Of a DNA stretch of 64,000 nt, positions 28,502-36,766 are shown piece after piece. Each line of letters starts with the position of its first letter. The first letter of the stretch is position 1. The translations under genes and the position numbers were made by a program. Origin of the DNA: Tistrella mobilis (GTDB taxonomy: Bacteria > Pseudomonadota > Alphaproteobacteria > Tistrellales > Tistrellaceae). Location: contig NZ_CP121017.1 in NCBI RefSeq assembly GCF_041468085.1, positions 682,001 to 746,000 of the forward strand, read 5' to 3'. Under the pieces are notes generated by a model, which did not search any database, was not told the DNA's origin, and was given only the letters and a program-made list of their open reading frames with translations.

Positions 28502-29413
28502 ATGCCTCTGCCCAGCCGTTCCGCCGCCGCCCGTCATCTCGTGATGCCGCGTCTGATCGCAGCCCGGGGGCGGTTCCGGATCGGGCAAGGGGTCCTGGGG
28601 GGCATGGTGGTGGCCGGAGCCGTCCTGGCGTTGATGCCTGCGGCCCTGGCGGCGCCCCATTCGGTGCCGCACCGCGCGCATTACGCGATGAGCCTGCTTA
28701 AAGCCGAGCCCGATGCCGCGATCACCGGCGTTGCGGGCGATATGGCCGTGATCTTCGACCGGGCCTGCGACGGCTGGTCGGTGCTGCAGGCCAGCCGGAT
28801 GGAGATCGATTTCGACGAGGCCGAACCGGTCGTCTCGGACATCCTGTTCGATTCCGAGGAGTCCGACGATGGCACACGCTTTCGCTTTCGTTACGAAGAG
28901 CGGGAAAACGGCGAGAGCGTCGAACTGGCCATCGCCCATCTCGATCGTGGGTCACCGGATCGACCTTCGAAACTTCGTTTTGCCAATCCGCCGGGCGTGA
29001 CCGAAAACGTGCCGGCCGGTGCCCTGCTGCCGACGGCCCATACCGAGCGGCTGCTTCAGGCGGCGGAGGCGGGGGACGCGTTCCTGCGGGCCCAGGTTCT
29101 GACCGGGTCGGGCCAGGACAGCCTGTCCTTCGTGAGTGCCCATATCGGGCGGCCGGCGGAGATCGCACCCGACCAGGACTGGCCGGCACAGGCCGGTGAG
29201 GCGGCGGACGCGCTGCGCACGGCGACCGTCATTCCCATGCGGCTGGCCTTCTTCAAGCCGGACGACCAGTCCGAGACACCGATCTACGAACTTCTTTACC
29301 AGATCCAGCCGAACGGAGTCGTCCGGCGATTCGATATAGATTATGGTGAATTTGCGATATCTGCTCGTCTCGTCTCGGTAGAAAACCGACCGGCGGCGGA
29401 GTCGTGCGACTGA
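28502..29413 (+). CDS. eipB: EipB/DUF1849-family periplasmic envelope-integrity protein
   Basis: A 303-aa protein with a long N-terminal region ending in a hydrophobic signal (GVLGGMVVAGAVLALMPAAL, then ALAAP). The mature part starts HSVPHRAHYAMSLL, as in the DUF1849 family. The two cysteines expected for the family's single disulfide are present (RACDGW near residue 90 and ESCD at the end). In Brucella the EipB protein forms a periplasmic beta-spiral needed for envelope integrity. GGAG lies 10 nt before ATG 28502. A thioesterase gene follows 44 bp later. Confidence 0.82.
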   Translation: MPLPSRSAAARHLVMPRLIAARGRFRIGQGVLGGMVVAGAVLALMPAALAAPHSVPHRAHYAMSLLKAEPDAAITGVAGDMAVIFDRACDGWSVLQASRMEIDFDEAEPVVSDILFDSEESDDGTRFRFRYEERENGESVELAIAHLDRGSPDRPSKLRFANPPGVTENVPAGALLPTAHTERLLQAAEAGDAFLRAQVLTGSGQDSLSFVSAHIGRPAEIAPDQDWPAQAGEAADALRTATVIPMRLAFFKPDDQSETPIYELLYQIQPNGVVRRFDIDYGEFAISARLVSVENRPAAESCD

Positions 29414-29457
29414 CACAGCCCATCCCCCGGGGCGTTCCGCACAGAGAGACGCCATTC

Positions 29458-29895
29458 ATGACTGTTATGGTCGAACCCGGTATCGACCGGATCCGTCCGG
29501 ACGCCTTTAACCAGATCATCCGCGACGAACTGCCCATGGCCGAGCTTCTGGGCATTCGGGTGGAACGCATCGGCGACGGTGTCGCCCGTGGCCGCCTGCC
29601 GGCCACGGTGCAGCTGATCCGCCCCGGCGGTACGTTGAGCGGCCCGGCGCTGGCGACGCTTGCCGATGTCACCTTTTATGCCGCGATCATGGGTCGGCTG
29701 GGCCCGGCGCGGATGGCGGTGACCAGCAATCTGAACATCAACTTCCTGCGCCGGCCGGCCATGGTCGACGTGCTGTCCGAAGCCCGGCTGATCCGTTGCG
29801 GTCGCAGGCTGGCCTATGGCGAGGTGTCGCTCTATTCCGATGGCGATGACGAGCCGGTGGCACATACCACACTGACCTTCGCGCTGCCGGGCTGA
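29458..29895 (+). CDS. PaaI-family hotdog thioesterase
   Basis: This 145-aa hotdog protein has GIRVERIGDGVARGRLPAT, a helix region GGTLSGPALATLADVTFYAA and SNLNINFLRRPAMVDV. In the PaaI pattern the helix Asp (LADVTFY) is the likely catalytic acid. The ATG at 29458 follows AGAGAGAC. It may share a transcript with eipB. The natural acyl-CoA substrate is unknown. It is convergent with dinB, whose stop lies 4 bp away. Confidence 0.82.
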   Translation: MTVMVEPGIDRIRPDAFNQIIRDELPMAELLGIRVERIGDGVARGRLPATVQLIRPGGTLSGPALATLADVTFYAAIMGRLGPARMAVTSNLNINFLRRPAMVDVLSEARLIRCGRRLAYGEVSLYSDGDDEPVAHTTLTFALPG

Positions 29896-29899
29896 TCCC

Positions 29900-31222
29900 T
29901 CAACCGGATGCGGCGCCGAACAGATCCGGCGCAGCGGGGTCACCCTCCCGGTTGCGGACGGGCTGCGCGCCCAGCCCGATCAGCCTGAAGGCGGTATGGC
30001 CGGTCGCCTCGGCGGTGAGCAGATCCTGCGCCGCGGCGATCAGGGGAGCCGATTGATCTGTCGGCACTTTCAGCCGACGGCTGCGGGTGAGGGTCTGGAA
30101 ATCGGCGGTTTTCAGCTTCAACACCACGCCTTCGGCCACCAGACGGCTGCCGGCCAGACGGGCTGCCACCCGTTCGGCCAGCGGCGGGAGCAATTCGGCC
30201 AGGCGATCGGCGGCGCGTTCATCGCGGGCCAGGGTGGTTTCGGCCGATACGCTTTTGGCCGGGCGTGACGGCGTGACCCGACGCGGGTCGCGCCCGCTGG
30301 CAAAGCCTGCGATCTGGGCGCCGATCCGGCCATAGCGGCGGGCCAGCGCCTGCGGCCCCAGCGACTGCAGCTGGCCGATCCGGGTGATGCCGTCGGTGGC
30401 CAGCCGGCGTTCGAAGGCCGGGCCCACCCCCCACAGCATGCGCACCGGCTTGTCGGCCAGGAAGGCGGTGGCTTCGGCTGCGCCGATCACCGCGAAGCCA
30501 CGCGGCTTGTCCAGTTCCGATGCCAGCTTGGCCAGGAATTTGTTGGGGCCGAGCCCGACCGAGACCGTGACCCCCACCTCGCGCTCCACCCGCCGGGCCA
30601 GGGCGGCGAGGCGCTGGGCGGGGCTGGCCCGGCTGTCGGGCGCCCCAGATTCCGGCCCCAGATCCAGATAGGCCTCGTCGATCGACAGCGGTTCGACCAG
30701 CGGGGTAAGGGCGCGCATCAGCCGGCGGATCTTAAGCCCTGCCTCGCGATAGCGCGCCATGTCGGGCGGCAGCACCACCGCATCCGGGCACAGCTCGCGC
30801 GCCTTGAACATCGGCATGGCCGAGCGAACGCCTTTCATCCGGGCCAGATAGCAACAGGTGGAGACGACACCGCGATGACCACCGCCCACGATCACCGGCC
30901 GTTGTGCCAGTTCGGGCCGGTCGCGCTTTTCGACCGAGGCATAGAAGGCATCGCAATCGACATGGGCAATTGTCAGCCGGTGCAGTTCGGCATGGATCAC
31001 GATCCGCGTCGAACCACAGGCCGGGCAGCGCCGGCTGTCGTCTTCAGCCGCGCGGGTGGATCCGCAATCGCGGCACAGCCATCCCGCGGCCGATGCAGGC
31101 GTGCAGCCTGCGGGCGGGGAGATGACGGGCGGGGAGGCCTGATCTGTGCCGCCGTCATCGGCGGCAGGGGCTGCGGACATGGATTGTGGAACTCGCCAGG
31201 AACGGCCGGATGTTCCGGTCAT
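29900..31222 (-). CDS. dinB: DNA polymerase IV (Y family) with N-terminal zinc ribbon
   Basis: A 440-aa translesion polymerase. The N-terminal addition has a CxxC...CxxC zinc ribbon (CRDCGS and CPACGS) ahead of the catalytic palm (IAHVDCDAFYASVEKRDRPE, SIDEAYLDLG, both with catalytic acids). Fingers/thumb follow, with the HhH-like region FLAKLASELDKPRGFAV and the little-finger domain. The zinc-ribbon form is familiar from alphaproteobacteria. The start may instead be the ATG at 31180. The ISAs1 element ends 46 bp upstream and now separates dinB from the ROK kinase gene. Confidence 0.92.
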   Translation of the reverse strand: MTGTSGRSWRVPQSMSAAPAADDGGTDQASPPVISPPAGCTPASAAGWLCRDCGSTRAAEDDSRRCPACGSTRIVIHAELHRLTIAHVDCDAFYASVEKRDRPELAQRPVIVGGGHRGVVSTCCYLARMKGVRSAMPMFKARELCPDAVVLPPDMARYREAGLKIRRLMRALTPLVEPLSIDEAYLDLGPESGAPDSRASPAQRLAALARRVEREVGVTVSVGLGPNKFLAKLASELDKPRGFAVIGAAEATAFLADKPVRMLWGVGPAFERRLATDGITRIGQLQSLGPQALARRYGRIGAQIAGFASGRDPRRVTPSRPAKSVSAETTLARDERAADRLAELLPPLAERVAARLAGSRLVAEGVVLKLKTADFQTLTRSRRLKVPTDQSAPLIAAAQDLLTAEATGHTAFRLIGLGAQPVRNREGDPAAPDLFGAASG

Positions 31223-31258
31223 GTTCCCATGCGGCGGCGAGCGCGTCCAGTGCGGAGC

Positions 31259-31268
31259 CGCAGCCCGT
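31259..31268. repeat. Target site duplication, left copy
   Basis: CGCAGCCCGT lies directly outside the left end of the insertion sequence and is repeated exactly at 32468-32477 outside the right end. Ten bases fits the duplication size expected for ISAs1-type elements. Confidence 0.9.
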
Positions 31269-32467
31269 CAGGGCTATCGCATTTGCCCGATGACGGATCG
31301 GGCGAATGCGTCGGACCATCCGGATCGCTTTCGCTTGCGACGGATGGAGATGGTTGGCCTGGCAGTTTTGAGGACGTTGAGGGCGAGTTTTCGGATGATG
31401 GCGAGGTTTTCCGGGCCGTGGTCCTTGCGAGCGCGGGCCTCGTCCTCGCGGAAGGTGGTGTCGAGAACCCAGTGCAGGCCGTTCTCGATGGCCCAGTGGC
31501 CGCGGACGGCCTTGGCGAAGGCGGCGGCGGACAAGCGGGCGGAGGAGAGGTAATAGCGGGTAGATGTGCTTGTCTTTCCGTCCCGCTCGACGGTGGCGAC
31601 GACCCGGGCGATGGTGGCGAGCGCCGGCATGGCAGGCCGGTCGGGGTCCCGCTTTTCCGGGAACAGCCAGTCGACGTCATGAACCACCTCGTGCCGACGG
31701 ATCTCCAGACGGCCGTGGTCTGCGTCGGTGGTTTGCAGCGTCTCGGCCGGCGCCGTCGCCGGATCGGCGAACCAGGTCTCGACGTCGGCAAGGGTGGCGG
31801 GGCGGTTTTTCTTCAGCGCGAAGAGGTAGTCGCCGCCGCGCTCCAGCACGAGGCGCGCCGTCTCGCCCTGGCAGTGGATCGCGTCAGCGGTGACGAGCAT
31901 GCCCTTCAGATCGATGATGGCGAGGAGGGCGCGGGCGGCGGTGATCTCGTTGCCGCCCTCTGGAACCGCCGCCTGGCCGAGCACCAGCCCGGCCTCGCCG
32001 GCAAAGGCGCTCACCACGTGCAGCGCGCTCTTACCCGCAGCCCGGTCAAACGAACGCCGGAGCGTTTTGCCATCAATGGCGATTACGCCGGGACCATCGG
32101 CTCCGAGATCGTCGAGGAACTGTGAGAAGCACGCCGACAACGCTGCGGGATCGATCAGGCGGAACAGCCGCGAGAACGTGTCATGGCTTGGCAAGCCGTT
32201 GGGAAGGCTGAGAAACTCCCGGAAGAGCTCCTCGCGGTCCTCTGCGAAGTCGGCAAAATCGACGCAGCTCTCGCAGCCGCAGATCGAAGCCGTCAGCGCG
32301 ATCACCAGGAGGTCCAGAAGCTCATGGCGTCTCGCGTTACCCGTGCGCGGGTCGGGCACCTGGCGCAGGATGGTGATCAGAGATGGCATCGGTTCCTCCT
32401 TGGAACCGAATAAAGAATCCATCTCTGACCATTCCGCTACCCGGGATTTTCAAATGCGATTCCCCTG
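31269..32467 (-). mobile_element. ISAs1-family insertion sequence, complete
   Basis: A 1199-bp element bounded by imperfect terminal inverted repeats. The left end is CAGGGCTATCGCATTTG (31269-31285); the right end, read inward on the minus strand, is CAGGGGAATCGCATTTG. They match at 15 of 17 positions. It contains one full-length transposase gene and is flanked by a perfect 10-bp target duplication. It lies between the 3' end of the ROK gene and the 5' end of dinB, so no coding region is broken. Confidence 0.95.
31274..32389 (-). CDS. ISAs1-family transposase
   Basis: A 371-aa DDE-type transposase. The N-terminal region has LITILRQVPDPRTGNARRHE and LLDLLVIALTASICGCES. The catalytic core has VIAIDGKTLRRSFD (first Asp), VTADAIHCQ (second Asp) and HWAIENGLHWVLDTTFREDE (Glu), all standard for ISAs1. 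The ATG at 32389 has AGGAGG 5 nt upstream and is preferred over ATG 32422. The stop codon lies inside the left terminal repeat. The frame is intact, so the element may be active. Confidence 0.95.
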   Translation of the reverse strand: MPSLITILRQVPDPRTGNARRHELLDLLVIALTASICGCESCVDFADFAEDREELFREFLSLPNGLPSHDTFSRLFRLIDPAALSACFSQFLDDLGADGPGVIAIDGKTLRRSFDRAAGKSALHVVSAFAGEAGLVLGQAAVPEGGNEITAARALLAIIDLKGMLVTADAIHCQGETARLVLERGGDYLFALKKNRPATLADVETWFADPATAPAETLQTTDADHGRLEIRRHEVVHDVDWLFPEKRDPDRPAMPALATIARVVATVERDGKTSTSTRYYLSSARLSAAAFAKAVRGHWAIENGLHWVLDTTFREDEARARKDHGPENLAIIRKLALNVLKTARPTISIRRKRKRSGWSDAFARSVIGQMR

Positions 32468-32477
32468 CGCAGCCCGT
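32468..32477. repeat. Target site duplication, right copy
   Basis: CGCAGCCCGT, identical to 31259-31268. Removing the element and one copy restores a junction in which the ROK stop codon lies about 57 bp before the dinB start. Confidence 0.9.
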
Positions 32478-32488
32478 GGAGCCTGCGG

Positions 32489-33514
32489 TCAGGGGGTGTC
32501 CCACAGTCGGGCGGCGCCGCGCACGCCGCTGTCGTCGCCATGGCGTGCAATGCGTATCGGCGTGCGCATCCGGTCGGAAAACAGCCAGGGCGCGACCAGG
32601 GGCTCGGGATCCGCCACCAGCGCCGGCACCTGCGACAGGCCGCCGCCCAGCACGATCACATCGGGATCCAGGATGTTGACGATCATGGCCAGCGCCCGGC
32701 CGAAGCGGTGACGCCAGCGGGCGACAGCGGCGACGGCCCAGGGCGTACCGGTATCAGCCGCGGCCAGAACGGCCTCTGCGCTGCGTTCCCGGGCCGCAGC
32801 ATCGTCATCCAGGCCGCGCAGCCGGGCGGCATCCCGGGCGAGGCCGGGACCCGACAGCAGCGTCTCGATACAGCCGGTCCGGCCGCAATAGCAGGCAGGC
32901 CCCGGCAGTTCGGGCAGCTCTGCGGCATGCGGCGGCGGGATCTCGCCCGGTGCCCGGCTCCAGGGTTGTGCCCAGGGCATCGGGGTATGGCCCCATTCGC
33001 CGGCGATGGCATCGGCGCCGTCATGCACATGGCCGCCGATGGCGATACCGCCGCCGATGCCCGTGCCCAGGATCGCGGCGAAGACCAGATGGGAGCCGGC
33101 CGCCGCACCGTCGACTGCCTCGGACACGGCAAGACAGTTGGCGTCGTTGGCAAGTCGTATGGCCCTACCCGTGCGCGCCGTGAGGTCGCGGTCGAGCGGT
33201 CGCCCGTTCAGCCAGGTGGAGTTGGCGTTCTTCACCAGACCCGTTTTGGGGCTGATGGCGCCGGGCATGCCGATGCCCAGCGGCAGGCGCTCCGTCACCC
33301 CGGCCGCCTGTTCGGCACGGGTGGCAATCTCGTCGATGGTCCGTATCGTGGCATCATAGTCGCCGCGCGGCGTCGGCATGCGCAAATGTGCAAGTGTTCG
33401 TCCCGTTGCCCGTTCGATGGCGACTGCCGCGATCTTCGTGCCGCCCAGATCGATGCCGACGAGCACCCGGGACTGCATGCGGGAGCCATCATCTGCGGCA
33501 GCCGGGTCCAACAT
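32489..33514 (-). CDS. ROK-family sugar kinase (fructokinase/glucokinase-like)
   Basis: This 341-aa ROK kinase has the ATP-binding LVGIDLGGTKIAAVAIE, the catalytic-loop region IRLANDANCLAVSEA, ILGTGIGGGIAI, GEWGH and the zinc-binding CYCGRTGCIETLLSGPGL. The segment GMPGAISPKTGLVKNANSTW is typical of the fructokinase/Mak group. The ATG at 33514 has AGGAGG about 10 nt upstream; the frame extends further but without family support. The exact sugar is inferred. The IS insertion 11-20 bp after its stop cuts any readthrough into dinB. Confidence 0.88.
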   Translation of the reverse strand: MLDPAAADDGSRMQSRVLVGIDLGGTKIAAVAIERATGRTLAHLRMPTPRGDYDATIRTIDEIATRAEQAAGVTERLPLGIGMPGAISPKTGLVKNANSTWLNGRPLDRDLTARTGRAIRLANDANCLAVSEAVDGAAAGSHLVFAAILGTGIGGGIAIGGHVHDGADAIAGEWGHTPMPWAQPWSRAPGEIPPPHAAELPELPGPACYCGRTGCIETLLSGPGLARDAARLRGLDDDAAARERSAEAVLAAADTGTPWAVAAVARWRHRFGRALAMIVNILDPDVIVLGGGLSQVPALVADPEPLVAPWLFSDRMRTPIRIARHGDDSGVRGAARLWDTP

Positions 33515-33748
33515 GTGTGGTCGTCCTCCTCCTGTTTGACCGGGCCGTGGATATGATCGGAAACGGCCCACCGGGCACGCATGATGTTGCACCGCTTGAC
33601 GGATGGCCACAAAATGATTGCTGCGGTCATCGGAACCGGGCATCGTGCGCCGGTACGAGGCGAACCGCCGGTCGCGGGCCGTTCGACGTGAGGTCGGGCC
33701 GCTGCGGCGACCGAGGGGACCTCCTGATGGCGCGGGGCGGAATTGGCT

Positions 33749-34114
33749 ATGCCGAAGACGGTTCTGATCGTCGAAGACAACGAATTGAACATGAAGCTGT
33801 TCAATGACCTCCTTGAGGCGAACGGCTACGTGACTCTGCAGACCCGTGACGGTATGGAGGCTCTGAAGATCGCACGGGATCAGCGTCCCGATCTGATTCT
33901 GATGGACATTCAGTTGCCGGAAGTGTCAGGACTGGACGTGACCAAGTGGATCAAGGCCGACGACGACCTCCGCACGATCCCGATCATCGCGGTCACGGCC
34001 TTCGCGATGAAGGGCGACGAGGAGAAGATCCTGGATGCCGGCTGCGAGGGTTACATCTCGAAGCCGATCTCGGTGACCCCCTTCCTCGAAACGGTGCGCA
34101 AGTTTCTGGATTGA
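33749..34114 (+). CDS. divK: Single-domain response regulator DivK
   Basis: A 121-aa stand-alone receiver with the phospho-acceptor Asp53 in [16 protein letters not shown], acidic pocket [11 protein letters not shown] and conserved Lys in GYISKPISV. Sequence, size and the pleD neighbour identify DivK, the cell-cycle regulator that acts through PleC/DivJ-type kinases in alphaproteobacteria. The ATG at 33749 gives the usual [12 protein letters not shown] start. The pleD start is 6 bp after its stop, so they form an operon. The 234-bp upstream gap (33515-33748) holds TTGACG at about 33597 but no clear -10 or CtrA site. Confidence 0.95.
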   Translation: MPKTVLIVEDNELNMKLFNDLLEANGYVTLQTRDGMEALKIARDQRPDLILMDIQLPEVSGLDVTKWIKADDDLRTIPIIAVTAFAMKGDEEKILDAGCEGYISKPISVTPFLETVRKFLD

Positions 34115-34120
34115 GGGGCG

Positions 34121-35497
34121 ATGCCCGGTCGCGTTCTGGTGGTCGACGATCTCCTGCCCAACCTCAAGCTCTTCGAAGCGAAGCTTGCGGCGGAGTATTA
34201 CGACGTCGATCTGGCACAGAACGGCGAGATGGCGCTTGCCCGTGCCCTTGCCCATCCGCCGGACATCGTTCTGCTCGACATCATGATGCCGGGCATGGAT
34301 GGCTACGAAGTCTGCCGGCGCCTGAAGAGCAATCCCGAGACCGCCCATATCCCCGTCGTAATGGTCACGGCTCTCAGTGACAGCGTGGAACGGGTGCGGG
34401 CGCTGGAAGCCGGCGCCGATGATTTCCTGACCAAGCCGATCAACGATCTGGCCCTGTTTGCGCGCGTGCGCTCGCTCACCCGGCTCAAGATGATGCTCGA
34501 CGAGCTTCGGCTGCGCGAGCAGACCATCTCTGATTTCGGGGTCGGTGCCGCGGCGCCGCTGCCGCTGGATGAAAGCGGCGACAATGCCCGGGTGCTGGTG
34601 GTCGACGACAGCGAGATCGAGCGCGACTTCCTGGCCGACCGGCTGAAGCGCAACCACAGCGTCGCGGCGGTGGGCACGGCGGCGGAGGCGCTGGATCTGG
34701 CGCGCACCGCCGGCTTCGACCTGATCGTGATCAACCTGCTGATCGAGAGCTTCGATCCGCTGCGTCTGTGCAGCCAGCTGCGGGCGATCGACGAGACCCG
34801 CCAGACCCCGATCCTGGTGATCGTGGGGCATGACGATGTCGAGCGCATGGCCAAGGCGCTGGATCTGGGCGTGAACGACTATCTGATGATGCCGCTGGAC
34901 GTGAACGAGCTGGGCGCGCGTGTGCGCACCCAGGTCCGTCGCAAGCGCTATCAGGATCGGCTGCGGCAGAACTATCAGCGCTCGATCGCACTGGCGGCCA
35001 CCGACGGCCTCACGGGCTTGTACAACCGTCGCTATCTGTCGGCGCATCTGCACCGCATGTTCATGCGTGCCGGCAGTGACGGCCGCCCGCTGGCGGTGCT
35101 GATGCTGGACATAGACCGCTTCAAGCAGTTGAACGACACCTATGGCCATGACGCCGGCGACCGGGTGCTGCAGGCGATCGCCGACCGGATGAGCCGCCAT
35201 GTCCGCGGTGTTGATCTGGTGGCCCGCTATGGCGGCGAGGAATTCGTGATGGTGCTGCCCGACAGCGACCATCGTTCGGCGCGGGAAGTGGCCGAGCGGG
35301 TCCGGGCGGTGATCTCGGGCCAGCCGATCGTGATCGACGACGAGGGCACCAAGGTCACCGTCACCGCGAGCCTGGGCGGGGCCGAGCGCATACCGGCCGA
35401 TCAGGATGCCGACGACATGCTCCGCCGCGCCGACCAGGCGCTCTACCGGGCCAAGGCCGCCGGGCGCGACTGCTTCATCTTCGACCGGCCCGCCTGA
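34121..35497 (+). CDS. pleD: Diguanylate cyclase response regulator PleD
   Basis: A 458-aa protein laid out REC-REC-GGDEF. Receiver 1 has Asp53 (IVLLDIMMPGMDG). Receiver 2 (about residues 155-275) has Asn205 where the phospho-Asp would be (LIVINLLIES), matching its known role as a dimerisation adaptor. The cyclase domain has an intact active site GGEEF at 371-375 and an inhibitory I-site RGVD at 362-365, so product feedback inhibition is expected. It makes cyclic di-GMP at the pole during differentiation in relatives. Cotranscribed with divK. Confidence 0.95.
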   Translation: MPGRVLVVDDLLPNLKLFEAKLAAEYYDVDLAQNGEMALARALAHPPDIVLLDIMMPGMDGYEVCRRLKSNPETAHIPVVMVTALSDSVERVRALEAGADDFLTKPINDLALFARVRSLTRLKMMLDELRLREQTISDFGVGAAAPLPLDESGDNARVLVVDDSEIERDFLADRLKRNHSVAAVGTAAEALDLARTAGFDLIVINLLIESFDPLRLCSQLRAIDETRQTPILVIVGHDDVERMAKALDLGVNDYLMMPLDVNELGARVRTQVRRKRYQDRLRQNYQRSIALAATDGLTGLYNRRYLSAHLHRMFMRAGSDGRPLAVLMLDIDRFKQLNDTYGHDAGDRVLQAIADRMSRHVRGVDLVARYGGEEFVMVLPDSDHRSAREVAERVRAVISGQPIVIDDEGTKVTVTASLGGAERIPADQDADDMLRRADQALYRAKAAGRDCFIFDRPA

Positions 35498-35568
35498 TCG
35501 GCGCCCGCCTGATCTGCTTCCGGGCCGCCAGGGCGATCCGGATCTGCCGAACGACATGTCTGCCAAAT

Positions 35569-35607
35569 GAAAAGGCCGCGTACCCGGAGCGGGCATGCGG
35601 CCTTTTT
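35569..35607. terminator. Bidirectional rho-independent terminator between pleD and rpmG
   Basis: AAAGGCCGC (35571-35579) pairs with GCGGCCTTT (35597-35605) around a 17-nt loop. An A-run lies on the left and a T-run on the right, so it can stop pleD transcripts on the plus strand and rpmG transcripts on the minus strand. Confidence 0.85.
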
Positions 35608-35659
35608 CGCGTCGTCGGTCGCCTGAGCGATCCGCTTCCTCCCCGAAAGGAGGCCGCGA

Positions 35660-35827
35660 TCACTTGATCTTGGCTTCCTTGAACAGCACGTGCTTGCGCA
35701 GCTTCGGGTCGTACTTGCGCAGCTGGAGCTTCTCGGTCTGGGTGCGCGGGTTCTTCTTGGTCACGTAGAAGAAGCCGGTCCCCTCGGAGCTGACCAGCTT
35801 GATCTGCACGGTGGCGGGCTTGGCCAT
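35660..35827 (-). CDS. rpmG: 50S ribosomal protein L33
   Basis: A 55-aa basic protein, [20 protein letters not shown] at the start and FKEAKIK at the end. The [20 protein letters not shown] core is that of the cysteine-free (non-zinc) L33 form. It binds 23S rRNA near the E site. It lies alone on the minus strand, convergent with pleD across a bidirectional terminator, an arrangement common in alphaproteobacteria. Confidence 0.95.
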   Translation of the reverse strand: MAKPATVQIKLVSSEGTGFFYVTKKNPRTQTEKLQLRKYDPKLRKHVLFKEAKIK

Positions 35828-36148
35828 CGCTCAATCCTCGTATCGCTATCCGGTTGCCCCGGAGGGCGGCGGCTTCAGGGCCACCGGCGCCCCGCCGTCC
35901 CCCGGTCTCCCGGGGGCGGGCGACCGGCTGGCGGCCGATCGCGCGGGTGTTCGTTGACGGCGCCGTGACGTCGGCGCCGGACGTAGAGACGTGCACCTTA
36001 TTCATGGGCGCAGCCTTGTCAAGCGCCGTGTCTGGTTGTTGCGGTTTCAGCAGAGCCCCTGCTCATTTCGAGCCGCTGAGGCTAAGCTCTGCCGGGCATG
36101 CGAAGGCAGGCCGACAGGGGCCGTCTGGACAGAACCGGAGAAGAGAGG
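35828..36148. promoter_or_regulatory. Gap between rpmG and the PAS_5 pseudogene
   Basis: About 320 bp with no gene I can support. On the minus strand a perfect -35 TTGACA (complement of 36017-36022) is followed after 16 bp by the weak -10 TAAGGT (about 36000-35995), a possible rpmG promoter. An inverted repeat GGCGCC-N8-GGCGCC lies at 35959-35978, downstream of that promoter, and may form a hairpin in the rpmG leader. Confidence 0.4.
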
Positions 36149-36736
36149 GTGGAGTACGAGGTCGACGAAGAGGGCTTCCGGCGGCTGCTGGGGCGCCGCG
36201 GCATGTTTGCGTCTCTGTTTGACCTCTGGCGCGGCTGGCGGCCGTCTCCGGCGGTGCTGCCGCCCCCGACAGCCGTCGATCCGCTGGCGCTGCGCCGGAT
36301 GCTGCCCCGGCTGATGCTGCTGGATGTGCTCGCGCCCGACCGCTAGCGAGTGCGGACGGCTGGTGAGCACCTGCGGGAGATGTTCGATCGGGATCTCACC
36401 GGGCAGGAGCTGCCCGATGCACTGCCGGAAGAATTGCGGGAGCGCGCCACCCGGACCTACGGGCCGTCCACGGCTGAAGGGCTCTGCTGGCTGGCGCTGG
36501 CGCTCTACATCCGTCCCCGCAGCCGGCGCCGGCTGTATTACGGGCGCATGGTGCTGCCGCTGGGCCATGGCGGTGCGGAGGGCGTGCAGCCGGTGGTGAC
36601 CCGGCTGCTGGTCGCCGTCCACTGGCGGGCGGTGCCGCCCCTCTCCCTGCCGCTCTGGGAGCTGTTGGACGAGGCCGCGCTGCCGGCACGGCGGCGCGAC
36701 GTCATCTACAGGCCGTTCTCCACCCCCGAAGGGTGA
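36149..36736 (+). pseudogene. PAS_5-domain protein interrupted by an in-frame amber codon
   Basis: From GTG 36149 (preceded by GGAGAAGAGAGG) the frame reads 65 codons, meets TAG at 36344-36346, then stays open in the same frame to 36736. Read across the stop, LLDVLAPDR-X-RVRTAGEHL followed by FDRDLTGQEL fits the PAS_5 family, where a Tyr is expected at X (TAC to TAG is one change). The 5' half has LWRGWRPSP and VDPLALRRMLPRLMLLDVL. The intact protein would be about 195 aa. An ATG at 36098 is another possible start. Either a recent nonsense mutation or a base error in the sequence. Confidence 0.8.
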
Positions 36737-36742
36737 TTGCCT

Positions 36743-36759
36743 GCCGGCCGCAGGCCGGC
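36743..36759. terminator. GC-rich hairpin between convergent genes
   Basis: GCCGGCC-GCA-GGCCGGC forms a 7-bp stem with a 3-nt loop, between the stop of the PAS_5 pseudogene and the fpr stop on the other strand. There is no T-run. The core resembles the hairpins inside the leucine operon. Confidence 0.4.
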
Positions 36760-36766
36760 CAGCCGC

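Noticed and set aside
30875-32125. Plus-strand open frame running from dinB into the insertion sequence
   Set aside because: It crosses the IS boundary and is antisense to dinB and transposase, so it cannot be an ancestral gene.
33515-33748. CtrA binding site upstream of divK
   Set aside because: No TTAA-N7-TTAA motif was found in the gap.
35828-36148. tRNA or small RNA gene in the gap near rpmG
   Set aside because: No cloverleaf or terminator-bounded structure could be folded by eye; only a possible rpmG promoter and a short inverted repeat are present.
36344-36346. Amber codon as a programmed pyrrolysine or readthrough site
   Set aside because: The PAS_5 family expects an ordinary Tyr here, and no pyl genes or readthrough context are visible. 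A nonsense change or sequence error is simpler.
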